From IMG/VR virus record IMGVR_UViG_3300008108_000087, positions 17,529 through 81,528 of that record: a stretch of 64,000 bases of DNA; one strand, written 5' to 3'. Source of the stretch: a virus. Positions 36,940 through 46,789 of this stretch are shown here, one piece after another; position 1 is the stretch's first letter; every line of letters starts with the position of its first letter. Below the pieces are notes generated by a model that was not told where the DNA came from, did not search any database, and saw only the letters and a program-made list of their open reading frames with translations. Made by a program: the position numbers and the translations under genes.

Positions 36940-38772
36940 TTAATATGTAGTCGTGCCTAATGTTTTTACCCTGATTTTTATATCTTTTTGAGGAAATCTA
37001 ATCTGGAATATTTGATTAGCTTTCATAAAAATCGTCATATCATTTTGTAAAATTTCTTTTGTAGCTGAATCTTTGTATGACTGTGAAACCTGTGACGAAG
37101 AATATTCGCCACCGATTTTATTGAAAACTCTGACATCAATAACGTTTACAACACCTGGAACATTGTTTACTTCTTTCATTAATTCACCAACAAATAGTGG
37201 GTCTCCCATTTTTCTTTTATCAATAGAAAAATACTCTGTTGTTGATGAGATTACATCTCTTATAACTTCTCCTTGGTTTTGGTTTTTATCCAATAAAAGG
37301 TCAATTTCTAACCCCATATCAATGACTTCACCGCTAACAATATCAATGTAGTCATTTATCATTCTAAACTGAGAAAGATAGGTTAATATGTTTTGTTTTA
37401 GTGTATTAGAAACTACGCTCGTTAAATTACCACTCTCATCATATGACAATAGTTTAACTCTCACTTTGTTGTCTTCTTCCATAACATTAACCTTTGCTGG
37501 AGCCCCATATGTTGATGGCATAGTTTCAATCATTGATTTATAGTCATTTAGTGTGACCGCTCTATTCTGTGCAGCAAAGTTATATGCAACCATGGCTCTA
37601 AGTTCTTCAACAGTTGGTTGATCAGCTCCGCCAACAGCTGGTGTTACGTTAGTTACACTTAAAGATTGTGAAACTTGACTATTTGTGTCAGAATTGGGGC
37701 CTGTAATAATAAAGTCTGAATTTTCCACATTATTGATGACACCAACCCCAATATTGCTTTCTTTACCTCCACCTATTCTGTATTTTATGAATAGTGTTGT
37801 TTCTTGTTTTGGAATTGAACCTAGTGAAAGGTTATTTAGATATGATGATAAATTTACTTTTAATTTATCAGTAATATAATTATCTAGATTATCAAGTGGA
37901 TCAATATTTCCCGAACCAAATGTTAAAAAGAAATATCCTTCTGGGGTGTATTCTGTAATAAATTTATTTTGTACTGTAACATATTCACCAGCTTTAAAAT
38001 TTGGTCTGTCAGAAACACCAGTTGTACTTGGAACAAACACTTTGTCTTGAACTAGGGATTGAACTTCGTACCATTTATTTGGATCACTTATAAACTCACT
38101 ATAAGCGGGATTACCCGCAAATGTGGTTCCTTCCTTATGAATTACAGCAGAAACACCAAGTACGTTTCTTTCTGGTAAAAATATCTTTAAAAACGGTTTT
38201 TGATCTTGCTGAGTGATAACTTTTCTGAAAATCTTAGTTACACCGTTAACAACAGGTTCTCTTTTTACGATCGTATAAGAAATTAATCTGTTGTTATTAT
38301 CAAAGTTTGGTAGTTTTAATCTATTCGGTTCTCCTTTACTATTAAAAGGATTTGAAAAATCAATATCTTCAATTGTTTCAAATATTTGACCACCTCCAGA
38401 AATTTGTGCGCCAGCTCTTAAAATTCCTTCGTATCTATCATCATCTTTATCACCTCTAACTGGTACATTGATACTAAAATCACACAAAGCCACTGAAGGT
38501 CTTAAGCCGGGTATTCTGATACCATATGTTTTTGCAATATGAAATAAAGATTGTCTTTTTTGAGCAAAATCTAACATTGTTTCTTGCCAAACTCTATCGA
38601 TATGAAAGTGTAAGTTATCAGAAACCGCCGCGTTCAAATCCAGTAAAACAGAATAAATCGACGCGTCGTTTGTATTTTGAATAATATCCGGGTAATATTC
38701 TTTGGTTAAGTTTACTAGGTCTTGTCTCAAACCAGCAAAATCCCTGTTAGTATATGCTATCTTTTTGCTCAT
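36940..38772 (-). CDS. gp6-like baseplate wedge protein (baseplate J family)
   Basis: A 610-residue protein. N-terminal MSKKIAYTNRDFAGLRQDLV followed by YYPDIIQNTNDASIYSVLLD is typical of T4 gp6/baseplate J proteins. The central part includes Ile-Lys-Tyr-Arg-Ile-Gly-Gly-Gly, and the C-terminal half has AMVAYNFAAQNRAVTLNDYK, the conserved J-family core. The last third has the Met-Gly-Asp-Pro-Leu-Phe-Val-Gly-Glu-Leu motif. It joins the gp25-like wedge protein (one-base gap) as a conserved pair in contractile machines. Length matches T4 gp6 (about 660). Confidence 0.9.
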   Translation of the reverse strand: MSKKIAYTNRDFAGLRQDLVNLTKEYYPDIIQNTNDASIYSVLLDLNAAVSDNLHFHIDRVWQETMLDFAQKRQSLFHIAKTYGIRIPGLRPSVALCDFSINVPVRGDKDDDRYEGILRAGAQISGGGQIFETIEDIDFSNPFNSKGEPNRLKLPNFDNNNRLISYTIVKREPVVNGVTKIFRKVITQQDQKPFLKIFLPERNVLGVSAVIHKEGTTFAGNPAYSEFISDPNKWYEVQSLVQDKVFVPSTTGVSDRPNFKAGEYVTVQNKFITEYTPEGYFFLTFGSGNIDPLDNLDNYITDKLKVNLSSYLNNLSLGSIPKQETTLFIKYRIGGGKESNIGVGVINNVENSDFIITGPNSDTNSQVSQSLSVTNVTPAVGGADQPTVEELRAMVAYNFAAQNRAVTLNDYKSMIETMPSTYGAPAKVNVMEEDNKVRVKLLSYDESGNLTSVVSNTLKQNILTYLSQFRMINDYIDIVSGEVIDMGLEIDLLLDKNQNQGEVIRDVISSTTEYFSIDKRKMGDPLFVGELMKEVNNVPGVVNVIDVRVFNKIGGEYSSSQVSQSYKDSATKEILQNDMTIFMKANQIFQIRFPQKDIKIRVKTLGTTTY

Positions 38773-38773
38773 A

Positions 38774-39229
38774 TTATATGTTAATAATTACAAAGTCGGA
38801 ACTAGAAAAAGTTCCATTATTTGTTGTATAATCAATTCTTATTTTGGCAGTATATGGTTTAGTAGAACCGTCACCAACTCTAAATAATCTAGTATCCTCA
38901 TCTTCACTAATACTTGAAGCGCCGTCTTCTGGATCTATATCAGGATTTGTAATTTTTATTGCGTTTATCTCTAGATTTGGTATATAAATTTTAACAGTTT
39001 CTCTAATTTCATCTTCTATACTGCTGTAGGTTATACTATCATTTAAATCAAATATGAATTCATATAACCTTGTACCGAAGTCAGGTAAAAAATATCTACT
39101 TCCTTTTCTAGTTAATAATAAATGAATAAGGTTTGCTCTAACCTCCTCATCTACATTCAATGTCATTCTAGTATAGTCACCTAACGTGCTATTTCTAAAA
39201 GGAAAATCTATACCATACTTTGTAGCCAT
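38774..39229 (-). CDS. gp25-like baseplate wedge protein
   Basis: A 151-residue protein from the ATG at 39229 (MATKYGIDFPFRN). An upstream in-frame start at 39316 would translate the terminator hairpin and is rejected. The core has Ala-Asn-Leu-Ile-His-Leu-Leu-Leu-Thr-Arg-Lys-Gly-Ser-Arg, then Pro-Asp-Phe-Gly-Thr-Arg-Leu, which is the gp25/lysozyme-like wedge signature. These proteins form the inner ring that triggers sheath contraction. It starts directly after the nrdA terminator and shares a one-base gap with gp6-like. Confidence 0.92.
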   Translation of the reverse strand: MATKYGIDFPFRNSTLGDYTRMTLNVDEEVRANLIHLLLTRKGSRYFLPDFGTRLYEFIFDLNDSITYSSIEDEIRETVKIYIPNLEINAIKITNPDIDPEDGASSISEDEDTRLFRVGDGSTKPYTAKIRIDYTTNNGTFSSSDFVIINI

Positions 39230-39264
39230 ATCAATAAATATAAACAATACTAAAATGGATATAA

Positions 39265-39290
39265 ATAAAAAACCCAACCGAAGTTGGGTT
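39265..39290 (-). terminator. Terminator after nrdA 3' region
   Basis: Perfect 8-base stem AACCCAAC / GTTGGGTT with a TTCG tetraloop, then TTTT on the minus strand. It separates nrdA from the gp25-like gene. Confidence 0.93.
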
Positions 39291-39292
39291 TT

Positions 39293-39390
39293 AGTATTGT
39301 GACTTGATATTCGCACCCTGTATTGTCAAGTCCTGGATGCTCAAGGTACGCCTTGACGACAGCTAAACTTTGAGGGCGCCACCCATTATC
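39293..39390 (-). ncRNA. GC-rich structured RNA candidate between nrdA and its terminator
   Basis: The ~98 bases after the nrdA stop are near 54% G/C, against roughly one third around them, and hold several perfect stems on the minus strand. These are GGG/CCC within GGGTGGCGCCC, TCAAGG-CGTA-CCTTGA (6-base stem, 4-base loop), and GACTTGA/TCAAGTC (7-base stem, 18-base loop). CTTGAC can also pair with GTCAAG, giving an alternative fold. The terminator follows. No tRNA cloverleaf or T-loop is seen and no riboswitch class is recognised. It could be a 3' UTR stabiliser or a small phage RNA. Confidence 0.5.
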
Positions 39391-41826
39391 TTACGATCCA
39401 CATCCTTCACATTCAAATGGTGAATCATCTGGCCTACTAGCCATCATTACAACTTCAGGCGTTTCTTCACTTATAATAGTATTTTGAGGTGTAGCGTATG
39501 CTGTTTGTTGCTTTGGTTGTACTTCAGCAACTGGCTTTACTGTTGAGGTATCTAAACCTAATCCTTTAATTGGGTCAACAGCAGATCTTGTTCTCAAATA
39601 ATACATTCCGGTTTTAAGACCTAGCTTCCAACCAAACAAATGAGCCGCGAGTACTTTTGCTTTTGTTGCGTTATCGATAAATAAATTCATTGACTGTGAT
39701 TGATCGATAAAAATACTTCTATTGGCCGCCATTTGTAAAATTCTCTTTTGAGACATTTCCCAAACAGTTTTATAAACTTCTTTGATTGGTGTAGGAATTT
39801 CTGGAATATTTTGAATAGATCCATTCTCAAGAATTAGTTTCTTTTTCAAATCTTCATTCCATAATCCAATATTCATTAAATCTTTAACCAAGTGTTTATT
39901 GACAACAATAAATTCTCCACCTAATGTTCTTCTTGAATAAAGATTCGTTGTAAATGGTTCAAATGCTTCGTTGTTACCTAAAATTTGTGCGGTTGATGCC
40001 GTTGGCATTGGTGCAACAAGTAATGAGTTTCTAACACCATACTTTACAACTTCTTTTCTCAAAGATTTCCAATCCCATCTTCCTGACATATCTTTATCTG
40101 TCTTACCCCACATTTCATATTGAAAAATTCCCTTTTCTATCGGTGAACCAGAAATTGATTCATATGCCCCAACTTCTTTTGCAATATCTTTTGATGATGT
40201 TACTGCAGCAAAATAAATTGTTTCAAAAATTTCTGTTTGTAGTTTATCCGCCTCTTCACTTTCAAAAGGTAATGACAATATACAAAATACATCTGCTAAT
40301 CCTTGTACACCTAAACCAACTGGTCTATGTTTAAAGTTAGATCTTTTTGTTTCTTCTGTTGGGTAAAAATTCAAATCAATAACATTATTTAAATTCTTAA
40401 CAACTTGGTAAGTGTATTCAAATAATAGCTGATGATTAAATTCACCATCTAAAATATATTTTGGTAATGCTATTGATGCTAAGTTACAAACAGCTTGTTC
40501 AGTTGGTGAACTATATTCAATAATTTCAGTACACAAATTTGAAGATTTAATTGTACCTAAATTCTTTTGATTTGACTTATAGTTAGCAGCATCTTTGTAT
40601 AACATATAAGGTGTTCCAGTTTCAATCTGTGCGGTTAATATCGCATCCATTAGTTTTCTAGCTTTGATTGTTTTTCTGGCTAAACCCTGTTGTTCATATG
40701 ATTCATACAAACGAGTAAAAGCTTTATCTTCTGGTGTATCATACATGTCAGATAGCCCTGGTGCCTCATCTGGTGAAAATAAAGACCAATCACCGTCAGA
40801 TTCAACACGTTGCATAAATAAGTCTGGTGTCCACATTGCTAAAAATAAATCTCTAGCTCTCATCTCTTCTTTTCCATGATTCTTTCTTAGATCAATAAAC
40901 TCTAATACATCTGAATGCCATGGCTCAAGATAAATTGCAAATGAACCTTTTCTTTTACCTCCTTGATTAATCCAACGAGCAACTTCATTGTAAGTTTTCA
41001 TCATTGGTAGTAAACCATCTGACATTCCGCCGGTGCCTTTAATGTATGCCCCTTTAGCACGAACATCATGAACATGTAAGCCAATACCACCAGCCCATTT
41101 AGAAATTTTTGCAACATCTTTGATTGTGTCAAATAATCCATCAATATCGTCACCTTTATTTCCAATTAAGAAACAAGATGACATTTGTGGTCTGCGTGTT
41201 CCAGCATTGAATAATGTTGGTGTCGCGTGCGTATAAAAGTGTTGTGACAAATCATCATAAATTCTTAAAGCCATCTGAACATCACCATTACAAATACCAA
41301 CAGCAACCCTCATGTACATATACTGTGGTCTTTCAACGGTTCTTTCACCAATTTTTAAAAGATATGATCTTTCTAAGGTTTTGAAGCCAAAATAATCAAA
41401 ATCAAAATCTCTCGTAATATTGATTGCACCATCAATAATTTCTTTATTATCCATCACGAACTCATATACATCATCTGAAATCAGTGTTGATTCCTTTCCA
41501 GTCTTTGGTTCAATAAAAGAATGTAATTCTTTAATGGCCTGAGAAAACTTCTTTGGTGTTGTCTTGTGTAAATTTGTTACAGCCAATCTCCCCGCTAATT
41601 TTGCATAATCAGGATGCGTTGTTGTCATAGATGCCGCAGTTTCTGCCGCTAGTACATCCAACTCTTTAGTTGTAATCCCATCATAAATTCCTTGCGTAAC
41701 TTTTAGTGTAATAAATGTAGGATCAACATAATCCATATTAAGGTCATCACAAAGAGCACTAATTCTTTTAGTGATCTTATCATATCTCATCTCTTCTAAC
41801 GTTCCGTCTCTTTTTAGTACTTTCAT
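39391..41826 (-). CDS. nrdA: Class Ia ribonucleoside-diphosphate reductase, alpha subunit
   Basis: An 811-residue protein making deoxyribonucleotides for phage replication. An N-terminal ATP cone (VLKRDGTLEEMRYDKITKRI) supports allosteric control. Active-site cysteines are Cys218 in MSSCFLIG and Cys447 in AVCNLAS. The radical-site loop Asn-Leu-Cys432-Thr-Glu434 is intact, and the C-terminal redox pair is Cys806/Cys809 in CEGCGS. All residues needed for activity are present. It follows nrdB with a 15-base gap. Its strong terminator and structured 3' region set it apart from the tail genes downstream. Confidence 0.97.
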   Translation of the reverse strand: MKVLKRDGTLEEMRYDKITKRISALCDDLNMDYVDPTFITLKVTQGIYDGITTKELDVLAAETAASMTTTHPDYAKLAGRLAVTNLHKTTPKKFSQAIKELHSFIEPKTGKESTLISDDVYEFVMDNKEIIDGAINITRDFDFDYFGFKTLERSYLLKIGERTVERPQYMYMRVAVGICNGDVQMALRIYDDLSQHFYTHATPTLFNAGTRRPQMSSCFLIGNKGDDIDGLFDTIKDVAKISKWAGGIGLHVHDVRAKGAYIKGTGGMSDGLLPMMKTYNEVARWINQGGKRKGSFAIYLEPWHSDVLEFIDLRKNHGKEEMRARDLFLAMWTPDLFMQRVESDGDWSLFSPDEAPGLSDMYDTPEDKAFTRLYESYEQQGLARKTIKARKLMDAILTAQIETGTPYMLYKDAANYKSNQKNLGTIKSSNLCTEIIEYSSPTEQAVCNLASIALPKYILDGEFNHQLLFEYTYQVVKNLNNVIDLNFYPTEETKRSNFKHRPVGLGVQGLADVFCILSLPFESEEADKLQTEIFETIYFAAVTSSKDIAKEVGAYESISGSPIEKGIFQYEMWGKTDKDMSGRWDWKSLRKEVVKYGVRNSLLVAPMPTASTAQILGNNEAFEPFTTNLYSRRTLGGEFIVVNKHLVKDLMNIGLWNEDLKKKLILENGSIQNIPEIPTPIKEVYKTVWEMSQKRILQMAANRSIFIDQSQSMNLFIDNATKAKVLAAHLFGWKLGLKTGMYYLRTRSAVDPIKGLGLDTSTVKPVAEVQPKQQTAYATPQNTIISEETPEVVMMASRPDDSPFECEGCGS

Positions 41827-41841
41827 CTCAAATTATATTTT

Positions 41842-42819
41842 TTAAAATTCTAAATCACCAAATGCTGATTCTAGATCCTCCGCTTCCGCAGTTTTATTAA
41901 CACCTGCTTTTTGATACTCAGCAACTCTCTTTTCAAAGAAATTTGTTTTCCCTTGTAGAGCAATATTTTGCATAAAATCAAATGGGTTTTCTGAATTGTA
42001 AACTTTAGGAACCCCCAAAGCAACCAATAATCTATCTGTAACAAATTCAAGATATTGAGCCATTAAATCTGAGTTCATACCAATAAGTCTAACTGGTAAG
42101 GCTTCAAGAATAAACTCTTTCTCAATTTCTAATGCGCCACAAATAATATCTTTAATTTGCTTTTGTGATAACTTGTTTTCAATATGGTGATTAAATAAGT
42201 GACATGCAAAATCGCAATGCATACCTTCATCACGAGAAATCAATTCATTAGAAAAGGTTAAACCCGGCATTAAACCTCTTTTCTTCAACCAGAAAATTGC
42301 GCAGAAAGATCCAGAGAAAAAGATACCCTCAACTGCTGCAAAAGCGATAAGTCTTTCGACAAATGTTCCTTTTTCAATATATCTTAGTGCCCATTCAGCT
42401 TTTCTTTTAATAGCTGGAACAGTTTCGATGGCATTAAATAATTTATTTTGTTCTTCCTTATCTTTGATGTATGTGTCAATTAACAATGAATAAGTTTCAC
42501 TATGAATATTTTCCATCATAATCTGAAAACCATAAAACATTTTAGCTTCAGTGTATTGAACAGCATTAACAAAATTCATTGCTATGTTCTCATTAACAAT
42601 ACCATCAGATGCCGCAAAAAATGCTAATACATGTTTAACAAAGTGTTGTTCGTCTGCGTTTAATTTATTTTCCCAATCATAAATGTCTTGTCCTAAATCA
42701 ATCTCTTCAGCAGTCCAAAAACATGCTTCTTGCTGTTTATAAAGCTTCCATAAATCATGGTGCTCGATTGGGAAAAGGACAAAGCGTCCGGGATTGTCAA
42801 CTAGAATCTTCTCGGTCAT
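41842..42819 (-). CDS. nrdB: Class Ia ribonucleoside-diphosphate reductase, beta subunit
   Basis: A 325-residue di-iron protein that generates the tyrosyl radical. Iron ligands are Asp72, Glu103, His106 in the first set and Glu164, Glu198, His201 in the second. Tyr110 in HSETY sits at the radical position. The C-terminus (ESAFGDLEF) is the docking tail for NrdA. Adjacent NrdA and the di-iron chemistry imply an oxygen-exposed host. It follows the helicase gene by 14 bases. Confidence 0.96.
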   Translation of the reverse strand: MTEKILVDNPGRFVLFPIEHHDLWKLYKQQEACFWTAEEIDLGQDIYDWENKLNADEQHFVKHVLAFFAASDGIVNENIAMNFVNAVQYTEAKMFYGFQIMMENIHSETYSLLIDTYIKDKEEQNKLFNAIETVPAIKRKAEWALRYIEKGTFVERLIAFAAVEGIFFSGSFCAIFWLKKRGLMPGLTFSNELISRDEGMHCDFACHLFNHHIENKLSQKQIKDIICGALEIEKEFILEALPVRLIGMNSDLMAQYLEFVTDRLLVALGVPKVYNSENPFDFMQNIALQGKTNFFEKRVAEYQKAGVNKTAEAEDLESAFGDLEF

Positions 42820-42833
42820 AGTGTTTGTTTTTT

Positions 42834-44225
42834 TTACTTGTTTAATAATTCTTTTTGTGCTAAATATTCGTTGTAGATTTTGTTCTTGCGCTGCTTTGCT
42901 TCTTCTTCCTTATCGGTTTTGAAACCAAGCAAAGTATTTTGATGGTCAACATCAATTTCAAGAAACTCATTATTGAATTTGCAGTTATTGAATACAACAC
43001 CATCTTTACCGATTCTGGATTTCAATAATGTTAATGTTGCAAGATTCATTTCTTTTTGTTCAATTGTTTTACCAATAGACAATACAACGTGTCCAATTTG
43101 GGCTTTTTTAATAGATCCACCCATTTGATCTGTGGTTACTACTTCACTCTTAATAGATTCTCTATTACCTTGGGTAGCAGTCCATATTGCGATATCAAAT
43201 TCAGATGTCATAGCTTCTAATTGTCTCATAATTGCACCATCTCCCTTCCACTCTTCATTATAATTTGTCTTCTCAGGGGTGATACAATCAACATAGTCCA
43301 AAGTTAGTAAATCTACTCTAAAACCATCAGCTTGCATCTTTCTTAATTTTGATTTAATTTCAGAAATTGTAACAGAATCACTAGGTAACTTCAGTAATCT
43401 AAGCTCGCCAGTTGATATACTTTTTCTTTCTGTTACAATTTTCTCAACCTCTTCAGCATGTAATGGTTGTTCTTTTGGAGAAATACCGGTCCAAATGGTA
43501 AAATGTTTTCGTTTAATGTTATTAACGTTATCTTCAAAGAAAACTTGAACAACATTGTAACCCTGATTAAAGGCCTCGTTAGAGAATTTAGTCAATAAAG
43601 TTGTTTTACCTGTTCCGGTTGGGGCTAAGACTACCCCAAGTTCGCCTCTTCCCAAACCACCATCCAATAGGTTGTCAATACCCACAACGCCTGTTGGTAT
43701 TGGTCTTCTATTATCAGCTTGTAAAGCTAAGCTAATACTATCAAAGATGTCTACTACATCATTATCACTAACACCAACTTGTAGAGCGTCTTGAATTAGT
43801 TTCTCAATTTTGTGGTACTCTTCAAATTCACCCTTAGCTGTTATCTCCTCTATTTTCTTGATGGTTTTCTTAAGAACTTGCTGCTTACAGAAGTTCATAG
43901 CTTTGTCCTTAATTAAAGGAATTCCACCCTGATCAATAACGTGGTCTTGTATATTCTTAATGGTATCAATAAAAGCAGTCCTGGCTGTGTCTGAAACGCT
44001 TTCTGATAATATTTTTTGTTCTAATGCGGTATATGAAGGTAGTGTTTCGTATTTTTCATAACACTCCTTAATATTTTGCATAATGAACTTAAACCCATTA
44101 TTGTCAAAATAGTTTTGATCTATGACCTCAACAATAGTTTCACCGAATTTTCGGTCTTCTATAATAGTTTTTAATAGTGATATTTGATACGTTTGCCCTA
44201 AATGGCCAAAATTTTTCTCGGTCAT
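42834..44225 (-). CDS. Replicative DNA helicase (DnaB/gp41 type)
   Basis: A 463-residue helicase. The N-terminal ~165 residues are an alpha-helical domain. The RecA-like core has Walker A Ala-Pro-Thr-Gly-Thr-Gly-Lys-Thr-Thr at 201-209, Walker B Leu-Leu-Thr-Leu-Asp310 and a sensor Gln in TATQGNRES. The size and layout fit T4 gp41 and DnaB. The primase at 7951-8889 is the probable partner. It overlaps no neighbour, with 29 bases before the unknown 44255-44698. Confidence 0.93.
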   Translation of the reverse strand: MTEKNFGHLGQTYQISLLKTIIEDRKFGETIVEVIDQNYFDNNGFKFIMQNIKECYEKYETLPSYTALEQKILSESVSDTARTAFIDTIKNIQDHVIDQGGIPLIKDKAMNFCKQQVLKKTIKKIEEITAKGEFEEYHKIEKLIQDALQVGVSDNDVVDIFDSISLALQADNRRPIPTGVVGIDNLLDGGLGRGELGVVLAPTGTGKTTLLTKFSNEAFNQGYNVVQVFFEDNVNNIKRKHFTIWTGISPKEQPLHAEEVEKIVTERKSISTGELRLLKLPSDSVTISEIKSKLRKMQADGFRVDLLTLDYVDCITPEKTNYNEEWKGDGAIMRQLEAMTSEFDIAIWTATQGNRESIKSEVVTTDQMGGSIKKAQIGHVVLSIGKTIEQKEMNLATLTLLKSRIGKDGVVFNNCKFNNEFLEIDVDHQNTLLGFKTDKEEEAKQRKNKIYNEYLAQKELLNK

Positions 44226-44254
44226 AAAATATATAAGTTATAAAATAAAATAAA

Positions 44255-44698
44255 TTAAAGTTCGTACTGAAGATATGTCGTCTCTGGATCGCTTACTGAC
44301 AAAACTTCAGTTAAATCTGCCAAAATTCTTCTTAATTTTGGTCGAATGTCTACCGCGTATCTAACCTTTGGGTGGTAATAGTGCGCAGCAAATATTCTTG
44401 AAATAAATACATCGTCACCTTGCTTAATTTGCAGTAAAAAATACTGTTCTTCCATCTCTTTAGGATCTTCCACAACTTCATTATTCATAAAAAATCCTTG
44501 ATTTTCGATTAAGTATTCGGAACTTTTTATTTTCAAATCTTCCGAAATTTCTTCACAAATATTTTTTACTTCATAATGCAGATTCATAGACTTCCTGGTA
44601 TAAGGATTATAGTCTTTAACGTTAAAAAATCGCTGGCAGATGATATTGCCGTCTAGTGTAAGTAAAAATTCAAACTTGTTTTGTTCTTGAATGTTCAT
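44255..44698 (-). CDS. Unknown protein in the replication cluster
   Basis: A 147-residue acidic protein with segments FEFLLTLDGNIICQRFFNV, YFLLQIKQGDDVFISRIFAA and a C-terminal helix. No membrane or catalytic motifs are seen. It lies between the exonuclease and helicase genes and is read with them, so a role as a helicase- or replication-accessory protein is possible, but nothing in the sequence shows it. Confidence 0.75.
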   Translation of the reverse strand: MNIQEQNKFEFLLTLDGNIICQRFFNVKDYNPYTRKSMNLHYEVKNICEEISEDLKIKSSEYLIENQGFFMNNEVVEDPKEMEEQYFLLQIKQGDDVFISRIFAAHYYHPKVRYAVDIRPKLRRILADLTEVLSVSDPETTYLQYEL

Positions 44699-44710
44699 AA
44701 GTCTTAGTTT

Positions 44711-45730
44711 TTATTTAATTTTAAATTTAATTGTATGTTTATTTTTTTCTTTAGTAGTTAGCCTTAGAAAAGGATTTAGGAATTTTATCCATGCATCATC
44801 ACTCTTTGGTAAAACAGTGAAAATACCGTCCTCCATCATCATTTTCATAGTATTTTTATAAGAACGCCCTTCGGTATCAAGATTTTCTTTTATTAAAGAA
44901 TTAACACCATTTTTGGCTTCTTCGGTTAAAATTGGCTCATCCAAGCAAACCATTTTATTATTTATATCAAAAAATTCATCACCGAAAACACCGAGCTTAG
45001 TAACACCAGTTAAAAAGTTCTGTACCAATTTATTTTCCTTGTCTTCCGAAAATAAAAGATTACCTCTCTCTCTTGCTTCACTTAAAGTAATTTGCTTTTC
45101 TTTTATATCGGGGAAAAGTGAGATTAATCTTTTAATACCCATATTTTTAATACCGAAGATGTTATCAGAAGGATCACCACATAAAATTTTAACCAGTTTG
45201 ACATTTTCAATCAAGATAGTTTCATGATCATAATCAATTATGTCATTCTTCTTATATACTTTTCTGTGTGATGGGTTATAGAGCGTTACATTCTCATTTA
45301 CGAGCTGTGCTAAGTCCCTATCAGATGAGTAGATTATCTTTTTCTCTTTAGGAGAATTTTGTGTGTAGTAGGCGATGCAATCATCAGATTCACAATACTC
45401 GAATTCACCTTGCCTAACATAAAGTTCTTCCAAGTATTGTTTAATCCTAGATCTTTGCCTTTGGTATGAGAAAACTTCCTCTTCAGTCCTTGTTCTGGAC
45501 TTTCTGTTCTCTTTGTAATGATGATATATTTTCTTTCTAGATATATGACCATCTTTACCATCCCAGAATACGCAGATTTTATCAAGTTGATAATTTTCAA
45601 ACGATCTTCTGAGTGTGTCGATAAAGTGAAATAATCCACCTATATGCTGACCTTTATAAAAATGGTTTTTTAAACCGTAGAAACCAATGGTTAATAGATT
45701 ATCTCCATCAACCAACAATGTATTAGACAT
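44711..45730 (-). CDS. 5'-3' exonuclease / RNase H of the FEN family
   Basis: A 339-residue flap/5' nuclease like T4 RNase H. Metal ligands are visible: Asp8 and Asp10 in LLVDGDN, Cys-Glu-Ser-Asp-Asp near 114-118 and Ser-Ser-Asp-Arg-Asp near 135-139. The helix-hairpin-helix region (Gly-Asp-Pro-Ser-Asp-Asn-Ile-Phe-Gly-Ile) lies near 185-194. It would remove RNA primers at the fork. The C-terminal ~90 residues are less conserved. It follows the uvsX-like gene by 27 bases. Confidence 0.92.
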   Translation of the reverse strand: MSNTLLVDGDNLLTIGFYGLKNHFYKGQHIGGLFHFIDTLRRSFENYQLDKICVFWDGKDGHISRKKIYHHYKENRKSRTRTEEEVFSYQRQRSRIKQYLEELYVRQGEFEYCESDDCIAYYTQNSPKEKKIIYSSDRDLAQLVNENVTLYNPSHRKVYKKNDIIDYDHETILIENVKLVKILCGDPSDNIFGIKNMGIKRLISLFPDIKEKQITLSEARERGNLLFSEDKENKLVQNFLTGVTKLGVFGDEFFDINNKMVCLDEPILTEEAKNGVNSLIKENLDTEGRSYKNTMKMMMEDGIFTVLPKSDDAWIKFLNPFLRLTTKEKNKHTIKFKIK

Positions 45731-45757
45731 TTAGTCTAGTCTTTAATAGTTAAACAA

Positions 45758-46789
45758 TCAATCTTCGTTCTCTTCTTCTGGTATCGGCTCAAACTTTAGT
45801 TCTTCAAGATTATCGACTTTTTCATCGAATAATGAGCTAATATAGTCTAAGTTATCCTTTACATAATCCTCTCTAGATTTTTTCTCTTCTGCAGCTTCTT
45901 TTGCTCTCATAAATCCATGAGGTGTAACCATAATTTTACCATCACCAAACTGAATACCGTTTACGTGGTTTTTCATAACTGTAATTTTACTTCTTGTTGC
46001 AACAGTTACAGTTCGCTTATTCTTAGTGATTGAAATTTTTGTTGTACCAGCATTTTTCTCGTTACCAAATCTGAATACTAATGTTGAATTCAACCAAATA
46101 GATTCACCACCCTTAGCTTTGATTTTAGGTTGACCAAATGGATTATCAGGAAGTTCAACCCAAGGTTGGTTAACGATAATCAAAGTGTTTGTATGAGCCT
46201 TATCTGCTCTTCTAGAGCCAGATATTCTTTGGTTGATACCCATACCAATCTTATCAGATAAAACAGACGCATTATGTTGCTTTCCGCCTTTACCTTCCCA
46301 TGTCATCTTACATGGTACAGAACCAACAGAATCCCATAGGAATAACAAGTCATATGGTAATTCACCTTTTTCTTGTAAATCAAGCATCTCATTAATAAAA
46401 TCTGTGATTTGCTCAATATATTCAAAATCGTTTCTAAAAATGAAATCACCAGAATATGTTACTTCTCCAGTTCCTTGATCAACATCTTTTGTTACAGGAA
46501 TACCCATAATTGAAGCATGATCAAAATCAAACTTTTGTTCAGTGATTATAAAAATTGGTAACATACCTTTTTTAATACCATCTGCAGCTGCTCCAAGTAG
46601 TGCTGTGGTTTTACCTGTATCTGAGTGACCTAAAAACATATTAATATGACCTAATGCTGGCCCAGGTAAACCAGTTGCATCCAAAAATGCATCACCAAGG
46701 TCCAAAAAACGATCTGGTTTATATGTTGTTTTGCTTGAATATTTCGAAGCAAGTTGTGAAATCGAGAAGTTTTGTTTTTTTATAGCCAT
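45758..46789 (-). CDS. uvsX: UvsX/RecA-like recombinase
   Basis: A 343-residue strand-exchange ATPase. Walker A is Gly-His-Ser-Asp-Thr-Gly-Lys-Thr-Thr at 54-62 and Walker B is LLFLWDS at 148-154. DNA-binding loop residues are present (GISSRRADKAH-like region near 185-200). The N-terminus is shorter than RecA and resembles T4 UvsX, as does its acidic C-terminus. It acts with the gp32-like protein encoded just before and with gp46/47. The upstream gene runs 71 bases into it in another frame. Confidence 0.93.
   Translation of the reverse strand: MAIKKQNFSISQLASKYSSKTTYKPDRFLDLGDAFLDATGLPGPALGHINMFLGHSDTGKTTALLGAAADGIKKGMLPIFIITEQKFDFDHASIMGIPVTKDVDQGTGEVTYSGDFIFRNDFEYIEQITDFINEMLDLQEKGELPYDLLFLWDSVGSVPCKMTWEGKGGKQHNASVLSDKIGMGINQRISGSRRADKAHTNTLIIVNQPWVELPDNPFGQPKIKAKGGESIWLNSTLVFRFGNEKNAGTTKISITKNKRTVTVATRSKITVMKNHVNGIQFGDGKIMVTPHGFMRAKEAAEEKKSREDYVKDNLDYISSLFDEKVDNLEELKFEPIPEEENED

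Noticed and set aside
38774-39316. A longer gp25-like ORF beginning at 39316.
   Set aside because: Its first 29 codons translate the terminator hairpin. The family core fits the 39229 start.
39300-39390. A tRNA in the nrdA 3' region.
   Set aside because: There is no cloverleaf. The 7-base stem encloses only 18 bases and the T-loop consensus is absent.
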